Of a stretch of DNA of 43,209 bases, positions 18,714 to 27,673 are shown piece after piece. The position numbers were made by a program, and so were the translations under genes. Every line of letters begins with the position of its first letter. Within the stretch, counting starts at the first letter, position 1. Source of the DNA: an uncultured Lysobacterales bacterium (GTDB lineage: Bacteria; Pseudomonadota; Gammaproteobacteria; Xanthomonadales; SZUA-36); contig CALBDB010000093.1 in NCBI GenBank assembly GCA_937927755.1, positions 1-43,209 of the forward strand. The letters run 5' to 3'. The notes below the pieces were generated by a model, which saw nothing but the letters and a program-made list of their open reading frames with translations, made no database searches and had not been told where the DNA came from.

Positions 18714-19034
18714 TCAGTTTGCCACCGTCTTGCAGATTTTGTTTTTCCTTACGGCAACCAGACTGGTCAGCAGGTTCCGTTCATTAGTTTGTACGTTGAG
18801 TTTTTCGCCAATCCTTACTGGCGATGACCCTGACGTTGCCGGTGTTACCTTTGAGCGATACTTGCTGTTCGGCGCGAACACAGCATGAAATCTCGTGAGG
18901 TTTACTCTGGGTTTGGGAACCAAGGCGGCTAGCCTGGCAATAAAGTCCAATGGTTCAAAAATGACAGGGGTGGTGCCGTTGCGCCAAGGTGTTTTCAGTT
19001 CGTAGCCAACCTGTCCGTTGCGAGCCGCGATCAA
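18714..19034 (-). pseudogene. IS91-family (Y2-type) transposase remnant
   Basis: A 106-residue open frame whose N-terminal 60 residues match the C-terminal part of IS91-like transposases: YELKTPWRNGTTPVIFEP, LDFIARLAALVPKPRVNLTR, FHAVFAPNSKYRSKV. The two catalytic tyrosines and the HUH motif, which lie upstream in intact proteins, are missing. After about residue 65 the sequence departs from the family (RIGEKLNVQTNERNLL), so a foreign tail is fused. It overlaps by four bases the 3' end of the following outer-membrane protein gene. Not a functional transposase. Confidence 0.8.
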
Positions 19035-19846
19035 AAGGTGAATGCCCAGCCTGCGGTAGGGCCAACTTGCGCCATATCAACCTTGACATTCTGTCCGCTT
19101 GCATTCGAGTCATTACCAATATTGAGGTAACGAAAACCGAACCAGAAGTTGTTCAACTCCGACAGGCGATAGAGCGCCCGGAATTCAGTGCTGAAATCAC
19201 GGTCGTTGTCACCAAACAAGCCAATATCCACATTCAGCATGAGACCCCAGCGCTGATTGAACCAGTGGGAATAGTTCAAGCCAAAAAGAAAGTCGTACAT
19301 ATTGTCGTCGGTCACGGTCACCGGCTCTGACTTGTTCTCAGGCAGATTTGTTTTAATGTCGAGATTCAGATTGACATATATATGTCTTACACCGGTTACC
19401 AGGCGAAGGTTATCGTATACCCGCCATGACGCCAGGAAATCATTGACGCCCATTTTAAGGTCCGTTCCGATACTGTCTAAAATCGGGCCATCAATGTTTT
19501 CTTTGCTTTTTACCTGCATGTAATTAACGCGCAGCGCCGCTCCAAAGCGTCCCTTGTTGGCGTACAACTCACCCATGATGCCGAAATGTAGGTCTTCTAG
19601 AATGTCCTTGAACGTTATTTCAAAGTCTGCTCTAGTGCCGCCCCGCACCTTGCCATTGATGGTAGGCGCCCAGATCATTGGAAACGCTATGCTATAACGC
19701 CATTGACCGGGATCTGATGGAAGTGGATTTCCTGAATCTGACCAGGCCGGATTCGCAAAAACAACAGAAATAAACAATAGGATAAGGCTGGTTACGCCTT
19801 TGAATAGCGTGTTCCACACATGCCTGTTAGCCCGGAGTAGCCACAT
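19031..19846 (-). CDS. Putative outer-membrane beta-barrel protein
   Basis: A 271-residue protein starting ATG 19846. Residues 12-36 form a signal peptide ending ANPAWS. The mature part alternates short hydrophobic/aromatic strands with loops (RYSIAFPMIWAPTINGKVRGG, LRLVTGVRHIYVNLNLDI, FWFGFRYLNIGND) and ends in the aromatic-terminated strand GWAFTF, a BAM signal typical of outer-membrane barrels. I do not recognise a named family. It is upstream, on the same strand, of an IS91 remnant and downstream of another barrel-type gene. Confidence 0.72.
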   Translation of the reverse strand: MWLLRANRHVWNTLFKGVTSLILLFISVVFANPAWSDSGNPLPSDPGQWRYSIAFPMIWAPTINGKVRGGTRADFEITFKDILEDLHFGIMGELYANKGRFGAALRVNYMQVKSKENIDGPILDSIGTDLKMGVNDFLASWRVYDNLRLVTGVRHIYVNLNLDIKTNLPENKSEPVTVTDDNMYDFLFGLNYSHWFNQRWGLMLNVDIGLFGDNDRDFSTEFRALYRLSELNNFWFGFRYLNIGNDSNASGQNVKVDMAQVGPTAGWAFTF

Positions 19847-19945
19847 GGCGCCAATTTAGCACCATCCAGAGATGAATGATATTTAACTCGAGCAAATCAG
19901 CCAGGACAGGAAAAGTCACAGGCTAAGGGGCACGGCTTCCAAAGG

Positions 19946-20761
19946 CTATTTTGGAAACATGAATTGTAGTTGCAGCCGCAACTGCCAATCAGCACCAAAA
20001 TCAGGCTTCTTGACATTGTAATACGCACTGACCTGCATATTTACCGGCTGTTTTCCAAAGCGTGTAACCTGGCCAATACCAAGACCAATTGGAACTGTCC
20101 AAGTGTTCCCGCTATCCGCCTCCCAGTTAGCGGTAATAATTGGCGCAAACGTCAGGTAACGGCCCGGTTTATCAGGAAAGTTGTAGTTAATAAACGGCTG
20201 AAACAGGAACATATTGACGTCATCACGGTCGGTCGATACTGTCCAGATGTTGTTGACCAGGCCGCCGACTACCCATGGCCCAAAACTCTTCAACATAACT
20301 GCACTTGGCCCGAGCCCAAAAGCACCTGCCCCCAAACGGTCATCGGAAGCCGTATCAAACTGCGCGACTGCACCTGCACCCCAGATCCAGCCGCTGGGCC
20401 CAACCTCCTTCGGAGAGAGCAAAGTGGTGAACTGGATATCACCCATGCCGTTCTCTCTGCCCAGCCCTGCCACAGGTTCCGGTTGGGAAATCACGGGAAT
20501 AATAGTTCTCGTTATCAGGTTCCAGTCCTCGTTCATGCTGAACGGAAGAACCGGTTGGATGTTAAGGACGTTCTGGGTATCTTCTCCAGGACCAAAATTG
20601 AAGTTGGTATTGTTCTGGAATGGCAGGCTGATCATGCTGGCAACCGGGTTTTGCGCTGCCTTGGCGAGCTCTTCCGCAGACTGTGCAAACACGGACGCCG
20701 AGCAGATCAGTGCCGCCGAAAAAATCATTGCTACGAAAATTTTTCTGGGAAACAGTTTCAT
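19946..20761 (-). CDS. Putative outer-membrane channel, 'neuromedin U'/MetA-like family
   Basis: A 271-residue protein with a clear signal peptide (1-26, ending VFAQS) and a predicted barrel. NPVASMISLPFQNNTNFNFG and LPFSMNEDWNLITRTIIPVI are typical of a widespread bacterial outer-membrane family often mis-named neuromedin U and related to the Phenol_MetA_deg (transporter-like) group. It ends with LRLQLQFMFPK, again a beta strand. The function is not known for the family; a passive outer-membrane role is likely. The start codon is at 20761, with AGAGAGGTGAACTGG-like purine-rich sequence ahead of it. Confidence 0.78.
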   Translation of the reverse strand: MKLFPRKIFVAMIFSAALICSASVFAQSAEELAKAAQNPVASMISLPFQNNTNFNFGPGEDTQNVLNIQPVLPFSMNEDWNLITRTIIPVISQPEPVAGLGRENGMGDIQFTTLLSPKEVGPSGWIWGAGAVAQFDTASDDRLGAGAFGLGPSAVMLKSFGPWVVGGLVNNIWTVSTDRDDVNMFLFQPFINYNFPDKPGRYLTFAPIITANWEADSGNTWTVPIGLGIGQVTRFGKQPVNMQVSAYYNVKKPDFGADWQLRLQLQFMFPK

Positions 20762-21293
20762 GACCAGTTCACCTCTCTGGTATTTACATTAATCTGCAGG
20801 CCGCCGATCACGTTGTGCCCGATTATAAAGAACAAGCGCCTGGGCCACATCAGTTTTTGAATTTAAATAATAAAAAACTCATATTCACCTAAATCTCAAA
20901 GTACCAAGCAATCACTTACGCCCACCGTTCAATTGAAATGGCGCGCAACCTGGTTAACTTTGTGTGCCCAGAACCAAAATATTGGCCGGATACAGTGAGT
21001 TTTTCGCCAATCCTTGAGCGTCGGACAAACACGATAATGTCGATATCGTGCTCGAGAATGACGTTTGCCTGCGGTTTAACGATCCACGCCGCCTGGTGGC
21101 CATCAAGAACTTCAGTCCTGTTGGTGAAGGTACCTGAAGTAGGTACCCACCCCTGCTGCCGCAGTGTGCTGGGTTGAAAGATGAAAATCGCCATGAGATG
21201 CGCCTCCGACTGGGTGTTTCGTGGACAATGAATGTATATCTGTGTGGCTTAGGGATATGATGCAGTTGAACCACACTGTTCCGGGAAGATACC
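20762..21293. other. Intergenic stretch holding repeat copy A and unassigned ORF-like sequence
   Basis: About 530 bases without a gene I can support. It contains repeat copy A (20878-20978). A minus-strand open frame at 20916-21194 (92 codons) runs through the repeat and contains VILEHDIDIIVFVRRSRIGEKL; I do not recognise it. It shares the 20-base sequence at 20996-21015 with the tail of the IS91 remnant near 18.8 kb. I see no RNA gene here. Confidence 0.5.
20878..20978 (+). repeat. Dispersed repeat, copy A
   Basis: About 100 bases nearly identical to copy B at 27238-27339, and in its first half related to copies C and D. Shared core includes CTCAAAGTACCAAGCAA, and the 3' half ATGGCGCGCAACCTGGTTAA and TTTGTGTGC-CAGAACCAAA is present only in A and B. 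It does not code for a recognisable protein. It is upstream of the Cys/Met PLP enzyme. Confidence 0.85.
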
Positions 21294-22436
21294 TTGAAAA
21301 AATCTACACAATCCGTCCGTGCCGGTAGCCGGCGTGCAAATAACATGGGGGGCCTGAACACCCCGCTGTTATCCTCCAGTGCCATTGAATACCTGGATGA
21401 TTCTGAGGTTCGGTATCCACGTTATTTCAACACCCTGAACCACGATGTTGTTGCTGAAAAAATGAATGCACTGGAAAGTGCCGAGGCTGGCCTGGTGACC
21501 AGTTCTGGTATGGCAGCGATTTCCGCCATCCTGTTTGGGTTGCTTGAAAGTGGTGATCATATTGTTCTGACCGAAGGGCTTTATGGTGGTACCCACGCCC
21601 TGGTAGTCACCGGGCTGGAACGCCATGGCATCAGTTACAGCTTTGTGGCGCCGGAAACCGGGTGTATTGAAACCGCAACCGTACCCGAAACCCGAATGAT
21701 ATTCCTGGAGTCACCCAGCAACCCGCTACTGAGCGTGGTGGACCTCGCGTTCGTGGCAAAATTTGCAGGATCCCGGCGCATTATCACGGCCATCGACAAC
21801 ACGTTTGCCACACCCATCCTGCAAAATCCGCTGGTCTTGGGTTTTGACCTGGTCATGCACAGCGGCACCAAGTACCTGGGCGGCCACAGTGACCTGTGCT
21901 GCGGCACGGTTAATGGTTCCACCAAACTGATCAGCAAGATCCGAAATCATCTCGTCAATCATGGTGGCTGCCTGAATGCGCAGGACTGCCATTTACTGGA
22001 GCGCAGTCTCAAGACACTGGAGATTCGAGTGGGCCGTCAAAGCAACAACGCGATGATTGTCGCCCAGTCACTGGATCATAACGAAAACATCAAACGCGTG
22101 TATTACCCGGGCCTGGAAAGCCATCCGGGCCATGACATCGCAGCCCGGCAGATGGAAGGGTTTGGCGGTATGCTTTCCTTCGAACTGCAGGACGGTATCA
22201 ATCCTGTCAGCTTCCTGCGAAACCTCGGGCTGGTGAATTGTGCCGTCAGTCTTGGTGGCGTGGAAACAACGATTTGCCAACCGATAGCCACTTCGCATCA
22301 AAAAGTATCCGCACAGGAACGCCGGCGTCTCGGCATTACCGCCAACTTGCTGAGATTATCCACCGGCATAGAAGATGCAGGTGATATTGTTACCGACCTG
22401 CTACAGGCATTGGCCCGCACTGTTCACGAAGGCTGA
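21294..22436 (+). CDS. Cys/Met metabolism PLP-dependent enzyme (cystathionine gamma-synthase/beta-lyase-like)
   Basis: A 380-residue enzyme with a TTG start at 21294 preceded by GGGAAGAT. It has the fold-type I signature of the Cys/Met metabolism group: YPRYFNTLNHDVVAEKMNALE, SSGMAAISAIL, AIDNTFATPILQNPL, and the PLP-lysine motif VMHSGTKYLGGHSD. The C-terminal SLGGVETTICQPIATSH is the substrate-carboxylate region. Members include cystathionine beta-lyase, gamma-synthase and methionine gamma-lyase. The VNHGGCLNAQDCHLLERSLKTL stretch resembles cystathionine beta-lyase/gamma-synthase, but I cannot fix the reaction. It is a single gene followed by a terminator. Confidence 0.9.
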   Translation: MKKSTQSVRAGSRRANNMGGLNTPLLSSSAIEYLDDSEVRYPRYFNTLNHDVVAEKMNALESAEAGLVTSSGMAAISAILFGLLESGDHIVLTEGLYGGTHALVVTGLERHGISYSFVAPETGCIETATVPETRMIFLESPSNPLLSVVDLAFVAKFAGSRRIITAIDNTFATPILQNPLVLGFDLVMHSGTKYLGGHSDLCCGTVNGSTKLISKIRNHLVNHGGCLNAQDCHLLERSLKTLEIRVGRQSNNAMIVAQSLDHNENIKRVYYPGLESHPGHDIAARQMEGFGGMLSFELQDGINPVSFLRNLGLVNCAVSLGGVETTICQPIATSHQKVSAQERRRLGITANLLRLSTGIEDAGDIVTDLLQALARTVHEG

Positions 22437-22454
22437 CACCAGGTCAGAAAGAAA

Positions 22455-22480
22455 AACCCCGCCATCAGGCGGGGTTCTTC
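22455..22480. terminator. Rho-independent terminator between convergent genes
   Basis: Stem CCCCGCC / GGCGGGG with loop ATCA, extended by AA/TT and flanked by an A-run on the left and TTCTTCT on the right. It ends the plus-strand PLP-enzyme gene and, in the other direction, can serve the minus-strand nuclease gene that stops at 22500. Confidence 0.88.
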
Positions 22481-22499
22481 TATCAGGCATGGTGCTTGG

Positions 22500-25400
22500 T
22501 CAGGGCTGACTGACAGCATCTGCCCAGTTACTCATGACTTCTATACTACACCCGTACTTGCTATGACCTTTGCCAAGGCCGAGTGAATCGATGATCTGCG
22601 TACACGAGCAGCCACCAGTATCACCAAGGGTAAAGCTAAGTTCGGGGCCGACACCGCCACCTATTGGGTCCAAGGTATCAAAGCTGGTGTCGCCATCGAC
22701 CAGGGCCCAGTGGTTGATCCCCAACCGCCGCAACGGAATGCCTTCCGGGAATACCGTCCCAGGGCATTGGTCGAGGTTGTTGGGAACACCGTCGATATCT
22801 TTATCATCATTGATGTAAACAACCATGCCGTCATGATCCGAGGACCGCAGCGGTATTTCACCCGGGTCGGTACTGTTAATCAGATCAACCGCAGCGTCTG
22901 CATTACCACGTCCGAATCCGGCGCCGGAGATTTCCGTCGCCAGGCCCTGGGAGGTCAGGGCATGGTCCAGCACCTGGGCGCTGCCCCTGAAAATAAACGA
23001 GTAACGCTCCTCGGCCGGCAGACCCGAAACCTCATTGACAAGATCCGTGTCTGGCAAGCCGGTGCAGTCCTCTTCTTCGCAAACCAGGTTGTCCTCTACG
23101 ATGAAATCACCCGTGATGATACCCACTGAGTCAACGTAACCGTCTGTGAACTCGAAGGCGTTGAAATCACCTGTAACCACCAATCGAATGTCCGGATCAC
23201 TGCTCTGCAAGGTCATGACTTCGTCTGCAATCGATACTGCCTGCAGGAAACGTTTCTTACGTACACGCGATCCTTCGGACCCGTCTATTCCACCGAGAGA
23301 GCGGTTGTGGACTGACATCACCGCGATCGGGAAGGAACCGAACTCGAGTTCGTGGCTGCCCTCGAGCAGCAATGGTGGCCTGTCGTGCAGGATATCGTTC
23401 TCAAGTGTGATCGGATTAACAAAAGTCACGTCGGGGTCAACCTGTGTGATGGTGTCGACATGGATGTCTTCCCGCACCAGGAAACCGACGTCGATGGTAC
23501 CGATGTCATTGCCTTCTATGAGGTAGGCAGTGTAATTGACGCCTGGGTCAACCACCCGGACAGCAGTGGCCAGTGCTTCAAGCACACCGAGTTTCTCCGC
23601 CTCCTGAACACTCAGGATGTCAGGCGCGCCCAGGACATCAACAATGTGGACTGCAAACTTGGTGAGCCGGCGTACGTACTCATCGGTTGAGACTACGAAA
23701 TCATTGCGGTCACCATCCGCGGGATCGTCGACATCGTCGAACAGGCGGAACAGGTTCAGGGTTCCAACCGTGAACTCGCCCGCATTCCGAGATCGCACGC
23801 TGACCGGCAGCGGAGCCGGTGTCACGTCCAGTTGGCTGGGCCAAAGCTCATAACCACCGAACTCGAAGCCAAGAACGCCGGTCGCGCTGAATATTGAACC
23901 TGCCGGAATGACCTGGTTGGCCAGCCCCAGCTTGTCGGGATCAAGCTCGAAAACTTCCGGGTTGCCATCCCACTCGGGGTACGAGGAATCTCCCGGGAAT
24001 TCGATACCCGGCTCGCGATAGGCGCGGGCAGCACCGGCTACGATATGTACCTCGGCGATCGGATCTGGTCCAAAACGCTGGTTGGGGCCAGTCACTGTAC
24101 CGTCTGTAATCTCAATCAGCATACCTTCATAACATTCGTACTCTATGGAGCACGACGGGCTTGCCGGATCGGGTGAAGGTACGGTCTCGTCAAAAACCAC
24201 CGGTAGCGGCACGGCAGCCGTCCCCACGATGTTGACACTTGGGGAGCTTATCTCGGTGAAGCCAAAAAACTCCTTCACTGTTCCCTGGACATCGACGAGA
24301 TCCCCGGTGGCAACACCCGGCGCTGCACCGGTGAACACGAAAATACCGTCCGACGTGTCGATATCAGCATCGGTACCTGCCGTTGGTGTCTGCATGAAGA
24401 ATCCATCCGGTGCAAGCGCGGTCACCACGTCAGCATCGGTGGAAACCAGCTTGCCGACAAGCGGACTCGAAGCCCCGGAACCTTGAATCTCAAAGATCTC
24501 GGCGCTGACTGCGCAGCCGTCAAACTGGGAAGCATCGATTTTCGAACCTGGCGAGAACAATGCCCCACCCGAGCCGGTGGCGACAGTGTGCTGCGTGTAA
24601 GGCAACAAGCCGAAGACATCGGGATCGAGGGTCAACGACTGGTTATTGCCGCCTTCCGAGCCATAGCCTGCCACCGTCACATCACTTGAACCATCATTCA
24701 GGGTAATGCTATCGCCGCCGTTATTGAGGCCCAGGGCCCCGCTGGAAGCTGTCTGTACAAGGCTGTTGCCAAAACCGCCAGTCGGTGTGCCGCCGCCGAA
24801 AACCACAACAGAGCAACCCTTGAGGACCACGCTGCCGGTCGGGAAAGTGTGACGAACGCTGAATCCATCAGCCAGTGTCCAGCCCGAGATATCGAAATCG
24901 GCGCCGCTATTATTGACGATCTCGACAAACTCGTCATCAGTGAAATCACGGGTACCATCACCATTGGCGTCGCCAGCCGAGCCCGAAGCCGGGTCAGCAT
25001 GGATCTCGTTAATCACCCAGGGCGATGGACAACCGCTGAAGTTGCTGCCGTCAGTGCGTGTCCCCGGTGAGAATAATGCGCCACCCGCCGCCGCAACTTC
25101 GCTGTGCTTGTAGTAAGGCAACACACCGGTGATGTCGGGGTCGAGCGTCAGTGACTGATTATCGCCGCCCTCGGCACCGTAACTGGTCGAGGCCACATCG
25201 CTCGAGCCATTGTTGAGAACAACACTGTCGCCGCCGTTGTTGAGCCCCAGCGAACCACTCGATGCGGTCTGGACTGTCATATTGCCAAAGCTGCCGCTGG
25301 GTGTGCCGCCGCCAAAGACGACAAAACCACACTGGTCTGGGATCACCGTGCCACCCGGGAACGTGTGGCGAACGTTAAAACCATCCGCCAGTGTCCAGCC

Positions 25401-26948
25401 GGATATATCCATCGGAGCGCCGCTGACGTTTATGATCTCAACAAACTCATCACCCGTGCTACTGCGGACACCGTCGTTGTTGGCATCGCCTGCTAAATCT
25501 GAGGCCGGATCTGCATGAATCTCATTGATCACCCAGTCCGCTGCCGACTCGGAGCCGGGCGTGCTTGCTGCCAGTGACCATGTAATGGAGAGATCTTCCG
25601 AGGTCTCGTCGCTGCCAGTGACACCGTTGCCACCGCTCTGTATCTCGATGCCTTCAGTAAAATCCACCCGCTGGAACGAATCACCGGAACCGTGAGAGCC
25701 CGTCGCGATCACGTCCTGAAGCGAAGTGGGTGTATCGGCAAGATAGCTCGATGCAATGGAGTCAGCGTCGGGGCCATCGACCACAACACCGGTCTTGTCG
25801 ACCGCCTCGGCAGCGTCACCCCATAACGCGTAGTCGATATCCTGGACCAGGTCGGAACTGCTGTCCCAACTGTACAGAATCACGACCTCACCACTGTTGC
25901 TGAGGCCGCCCTGGTTATTGATTGATCCGGGCAGTGCTTCGCGCATATCGGCAATACCGTCCGGGCCGGCACCATCCTCAAACAGTTCATAGTCTGGATC
26001 GAAACCGTATTCAGCGAAGAAGTCGTCCGAACCCGGCAATGAAACCGTCTGGAACTCACCCGGCGCTATGCTTGCGCCATCCGGGAAGCGGGCATGAAAG
26101 TCGCTGAAACCACCACCGCCTGCGTTGCTGCCGGTGACGATGTTGTAATAATAGACGCCACCACCGGCAAATGTTGCATCGGTCAGGTAGACATCGGAAA
26201 GATCAATGGCAACAGCCGTTGGATTGTAGATTTCGATAAACTCGCCACCTGTCGGTGTGACAACGATCTCTGACAGTAGTATATCCGCCGCAGGCTCGGG
26301 TAATTCGCAGGCCGAATAGGCGCCAATCGGAAATGGAACCGTAGCAGTGGCGTTGCTGGTCTCTCCGTCGAGGGCGTTAGGCCCACTGAAGGACCAGTTG
26401 GCGAGCACAAAGGTGTCGCCATCGGGTCCGGTGCCTTCGCTCCTGTAGGCCCAACCGTCACCGTAGGCCCACGCCAGCGAGCCACCAGCGTGGCTGATCT
26501 CGCCAAAGACATCCGCCACTGCGCTCGACATGAATAGTTCAATGGCGTCATCGCCGTTGATCGAGGCCGCACCGCTTGTGTACTGCGGTGCAAAACCAAA
26601 AAAGTTTGAAAAGCCGGCAGGCTCGCTCGCCACGTACAGGAACGTGCCGGCAGTCGCCGGAACGGCAGGAAAGGTAAACTCCTCGCCATCGCTACCGCCG
26701 CCATTGTTCGCTGAACCAATCCCATAGTCGCTCAAATCAGCAATGTCGTTGAGCACACAGAGCTCGACTGCTTTCGGCACCCCGCCGCTGAGTGGACCAT
26801 CGATGACACCGGTGATGACCAGGTCCTGGGCCAGAAGCTGCCCGGAACACACGCCCAGGGCCAAAGCGAGCATTTGTCCGCTTACCCGTTTGATATTGCT
26901 GAGAACAGAAGAATCGCCTGGCTGGCGATGAATTAAATGATGTGACAT
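22500..26948 (-). CDS. Large secreted nuclease with lamin-tail domains and an endonuclease/exonuclease/phosphatase domain (ExeM-like)
   Basis: The start is set at ATG 26948 (GGGGAT ahead), giving 1482 residues. A long signal region (1-40, ending SGQLLAQ) is followed by a first LTD-related part (to about 215), a lamin-tail domain at about 220-330, two near-duplicate lamin-tail units at about 471-640 and 643-812 (each opening WVINEIHADPAS and holding SLTLDPD), an OB-fold-like module (about 815-900), and an EEP nuclease domain from about 1055 to 1375. Catalytic signatures of the EEP fold are VGTLNLFRL, SVQEAEKL, VVTGDFNAFEF and SSDHDGMVVYI. The tail has the calcium-binding-like DKDIDGVPNNLDQCPG. 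It resembles extracellular ExeM-type nucleases that degrade DNA outside the cell. Secretion route is not shown; relatives use type II secretion. Confidence 0.88.
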   Translation of the reverse strand: MSHHLIHRQPGDSSVLSNIKRVSGQMLALALGVCSGQLLAQDLVITGVIDGPLSGGVPKAVELCVLNDIADLSDYGIGSANNGGGSDGEEFTFPAVPATAGTFLYVASEPAGFSNFFGFAPQYTSGAASINGDDAIELFMSSAVADVFGEISHAGGSLAWAYGDGWAYRSEGTGPDGDTFVLANWSFSGPNALDGETSNATATVPFPIGAYSACELPEPAADILLSEIVVTPTGGEFIEIYNPTAVAIDLSDVYLTDATFAGGGVYYYNIVTGSNAGGGGFSDFHARFPDGASIAPGEFQTVSLPGSDDFFAEYGFDPDYELFEDGAGPDGIADMREALPGSINNQGGLSNSGEVVILYSWDSSSDLVQDIDYALWGDAAEAVDKTGVVVDGPDADSIASSYLADTPTSLQDVIATGSHGSGDSFQRVDFTEGIEIQSGGNGVTGSDETSEDLSITWSLAASTPGSESAADWVINEIHADPASDLAGDANNDGVRSSTGDEFVEIINVSGAPMDISGWTLADGFNVRHTFPGGTVIPDQCGFVVFGGGTPSGSFGNMTVQTASSGSLGLNNGGDSVVLNNGSSDVASTSYGAEGGDNQSLTLDPDITGVLPYYKHSEVAAAGGALFSPGTRTDGSNFSGCPSPWVINEIHADPASGSAGDANGDGTRDFTDDEFVEIVNNSGADFDISGWTLADGFSVRHTFPTGSVVLKGCSVVVFGGGTPTGGFGNSLVQTASSGALGLNNGGDSITLNDGSSDVTVAGYGSEGGNNQSLTLDPDVFGLLPYTQHTVATGSGGALFSPGSKIDASQFDGCAVSAEIFEIQGSGASSPLVGKLVSTDADVVTALAPDGFFMQTPTAGTDADIDTSDGIFVFTGAAPGVATGDLVDVQGTVKEFFGFTEISSPSVNIVGTAAVPLPVVFDETVPSPDPASPSCSIEYECYEGMLIEITDGTVTGPNQRFGPDPIAEVHIVAGAARAYREPGIEFPGDSSYPEWDGNPEVFELDPDKLGLANQVIPAGSIFSATGVLGFEFGGYELWPSQLDVTPAPLPVSVRSRNAGEFTVGTLNLFRLFDDVDDPADGDRNDFVVSTDEYVRRLTKFAVHIVDVLGAPDILSVQEAEKLGVLEALATAVRVVDPGVNYTAYLIEGNDIGTIDVGFLVREDIHVDTITQVDPDVTFVNPITLENDILHDRPPLLLEGSHELEFGSFPIAVMSVHNRSLGGIDGSEGSRVRKKRFLQAVSIADEVMTLQSSDPDIRLVVTGDFNAFEFTDGYVDSVGIITGDFIVEDNLVCEEEDCTGLPDTDLVNEVSGLPAEERYSFIFRGSAQVLDHALTSQGLATEISGAGFGRGNADAAVDLINSTDPGEIPLRSSDHDGMVVYINDDKDIDGVPNNLDQCPGTVFPEGIPLRRLGINHWALVDGDTSFDTLDPIGGGVGPELSFTLGDTGGCSCTQIIDSLGLGKGHSKYGCSIEVMSNWADAVSQP

Positions 26949-27673
26949 AACAATCCCCGATCTTTTGGTTGGTAACGTCGACACCGGAATAAGGAAATCA
27001 TTTGGAGGGAACTCCAGAAGGGATTTCCTGATTATTCTAGTGGCGTTCTACAAAGTAGTCCGTAGGAGTTTAACTCATTTTTATGCAGGAATTGTCTTAG
27101 TTAGTCACGTTTTTGTCACGGTCAAAAAAGTTTTTATCCACCAGAGTCTTTTTGCAGTTGTTCTTCCATCTGCTTTTTGCGCTGCTCGACCGTATTGAGG
27201 CAGGATTCTGCATAACTTTCTAGTATAAGTATATAAACGCTATACTCGCCTGAAACTCAAAGTACCAAGCAACCACTCACACCCATCGCTCATTTAAAAT
27301 GGCGCGCAACCTGGTTAACTTTGTGTGCTCAGAACCAAATTCTGCTTTTACCTTTGAAAAACCGTCAGACAGGTGACTGCTTTCTGCCTGCGATTTCAAC
27401 CGGTCGTTGCAACACCTAATCTCTAACTGTAGAGAGAGGGATGTTGAAAATGAAACAAGGGGCAGCTTGCGGCTGTGATCTCAACCGGTCGACTGCAGTC
27501 ATTTGCGTCATAAAAAAACACACCTCCTGCCGCATTATGCGGACATTGAAAGTGTCCATCAAACCGTAGCAAGACCTAATAGCAGACATCGCTTAGCGGA
27601 AAGTTCAAAGGTAGAAAAAGGCCAGAAGTGAATATTGACTTAAATTCACATTCACCTGATAGTATCGTCGATT
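26949..27673. other. Intergenic region with repeat copy B and possible IS-end sequences
   Basis: No gene supported. It contains the nuclease promoter side, repeat copy B (27221-27339), and two related strings at 27398-27408 and 27480-27490 (TCAACCGGTCG, followed by TTGCAACACC and ACTGCAGTC). Such strings recall IS element ends, but I cannot assign a family with confidence. AT-rich sequence with TTGACT at 27635 may promote the SRPBCC gene. Confidence 0.4.
27221..27339 (+). repeat. Dispersed repeat, copy B
   Basis: The longest copy. Its 5' part (TATAAACGCTATACTCGCCT, CTCAAAGTACCAAGCAACCA) matches copies C and D; its 3' part (ATGGCGCGCAACCTGGTTAA, TTTGTGTGCTCAGAACCAAA) matches copy A. Together with copy A it flanks the PLP-enzyme plus nuclease segment (20.9-27.3 kb) in direct orientation. 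Confidence 0.88.

Noticed and set aside
19970-20860. 296-codon plus-strand ORF
   Set aside because: Lies antisense to the signal-peptide-bearing outer-membrane protein gene at 19946-20761; residue composition is Cys/Arg/His-rich and unlike a protein.
24145-24486. Ser/Thr-rich plus-strand ORFs opposite the nuclease gene
   Set aside because: Shadow of the repeat-rich nuclease coding sequence.
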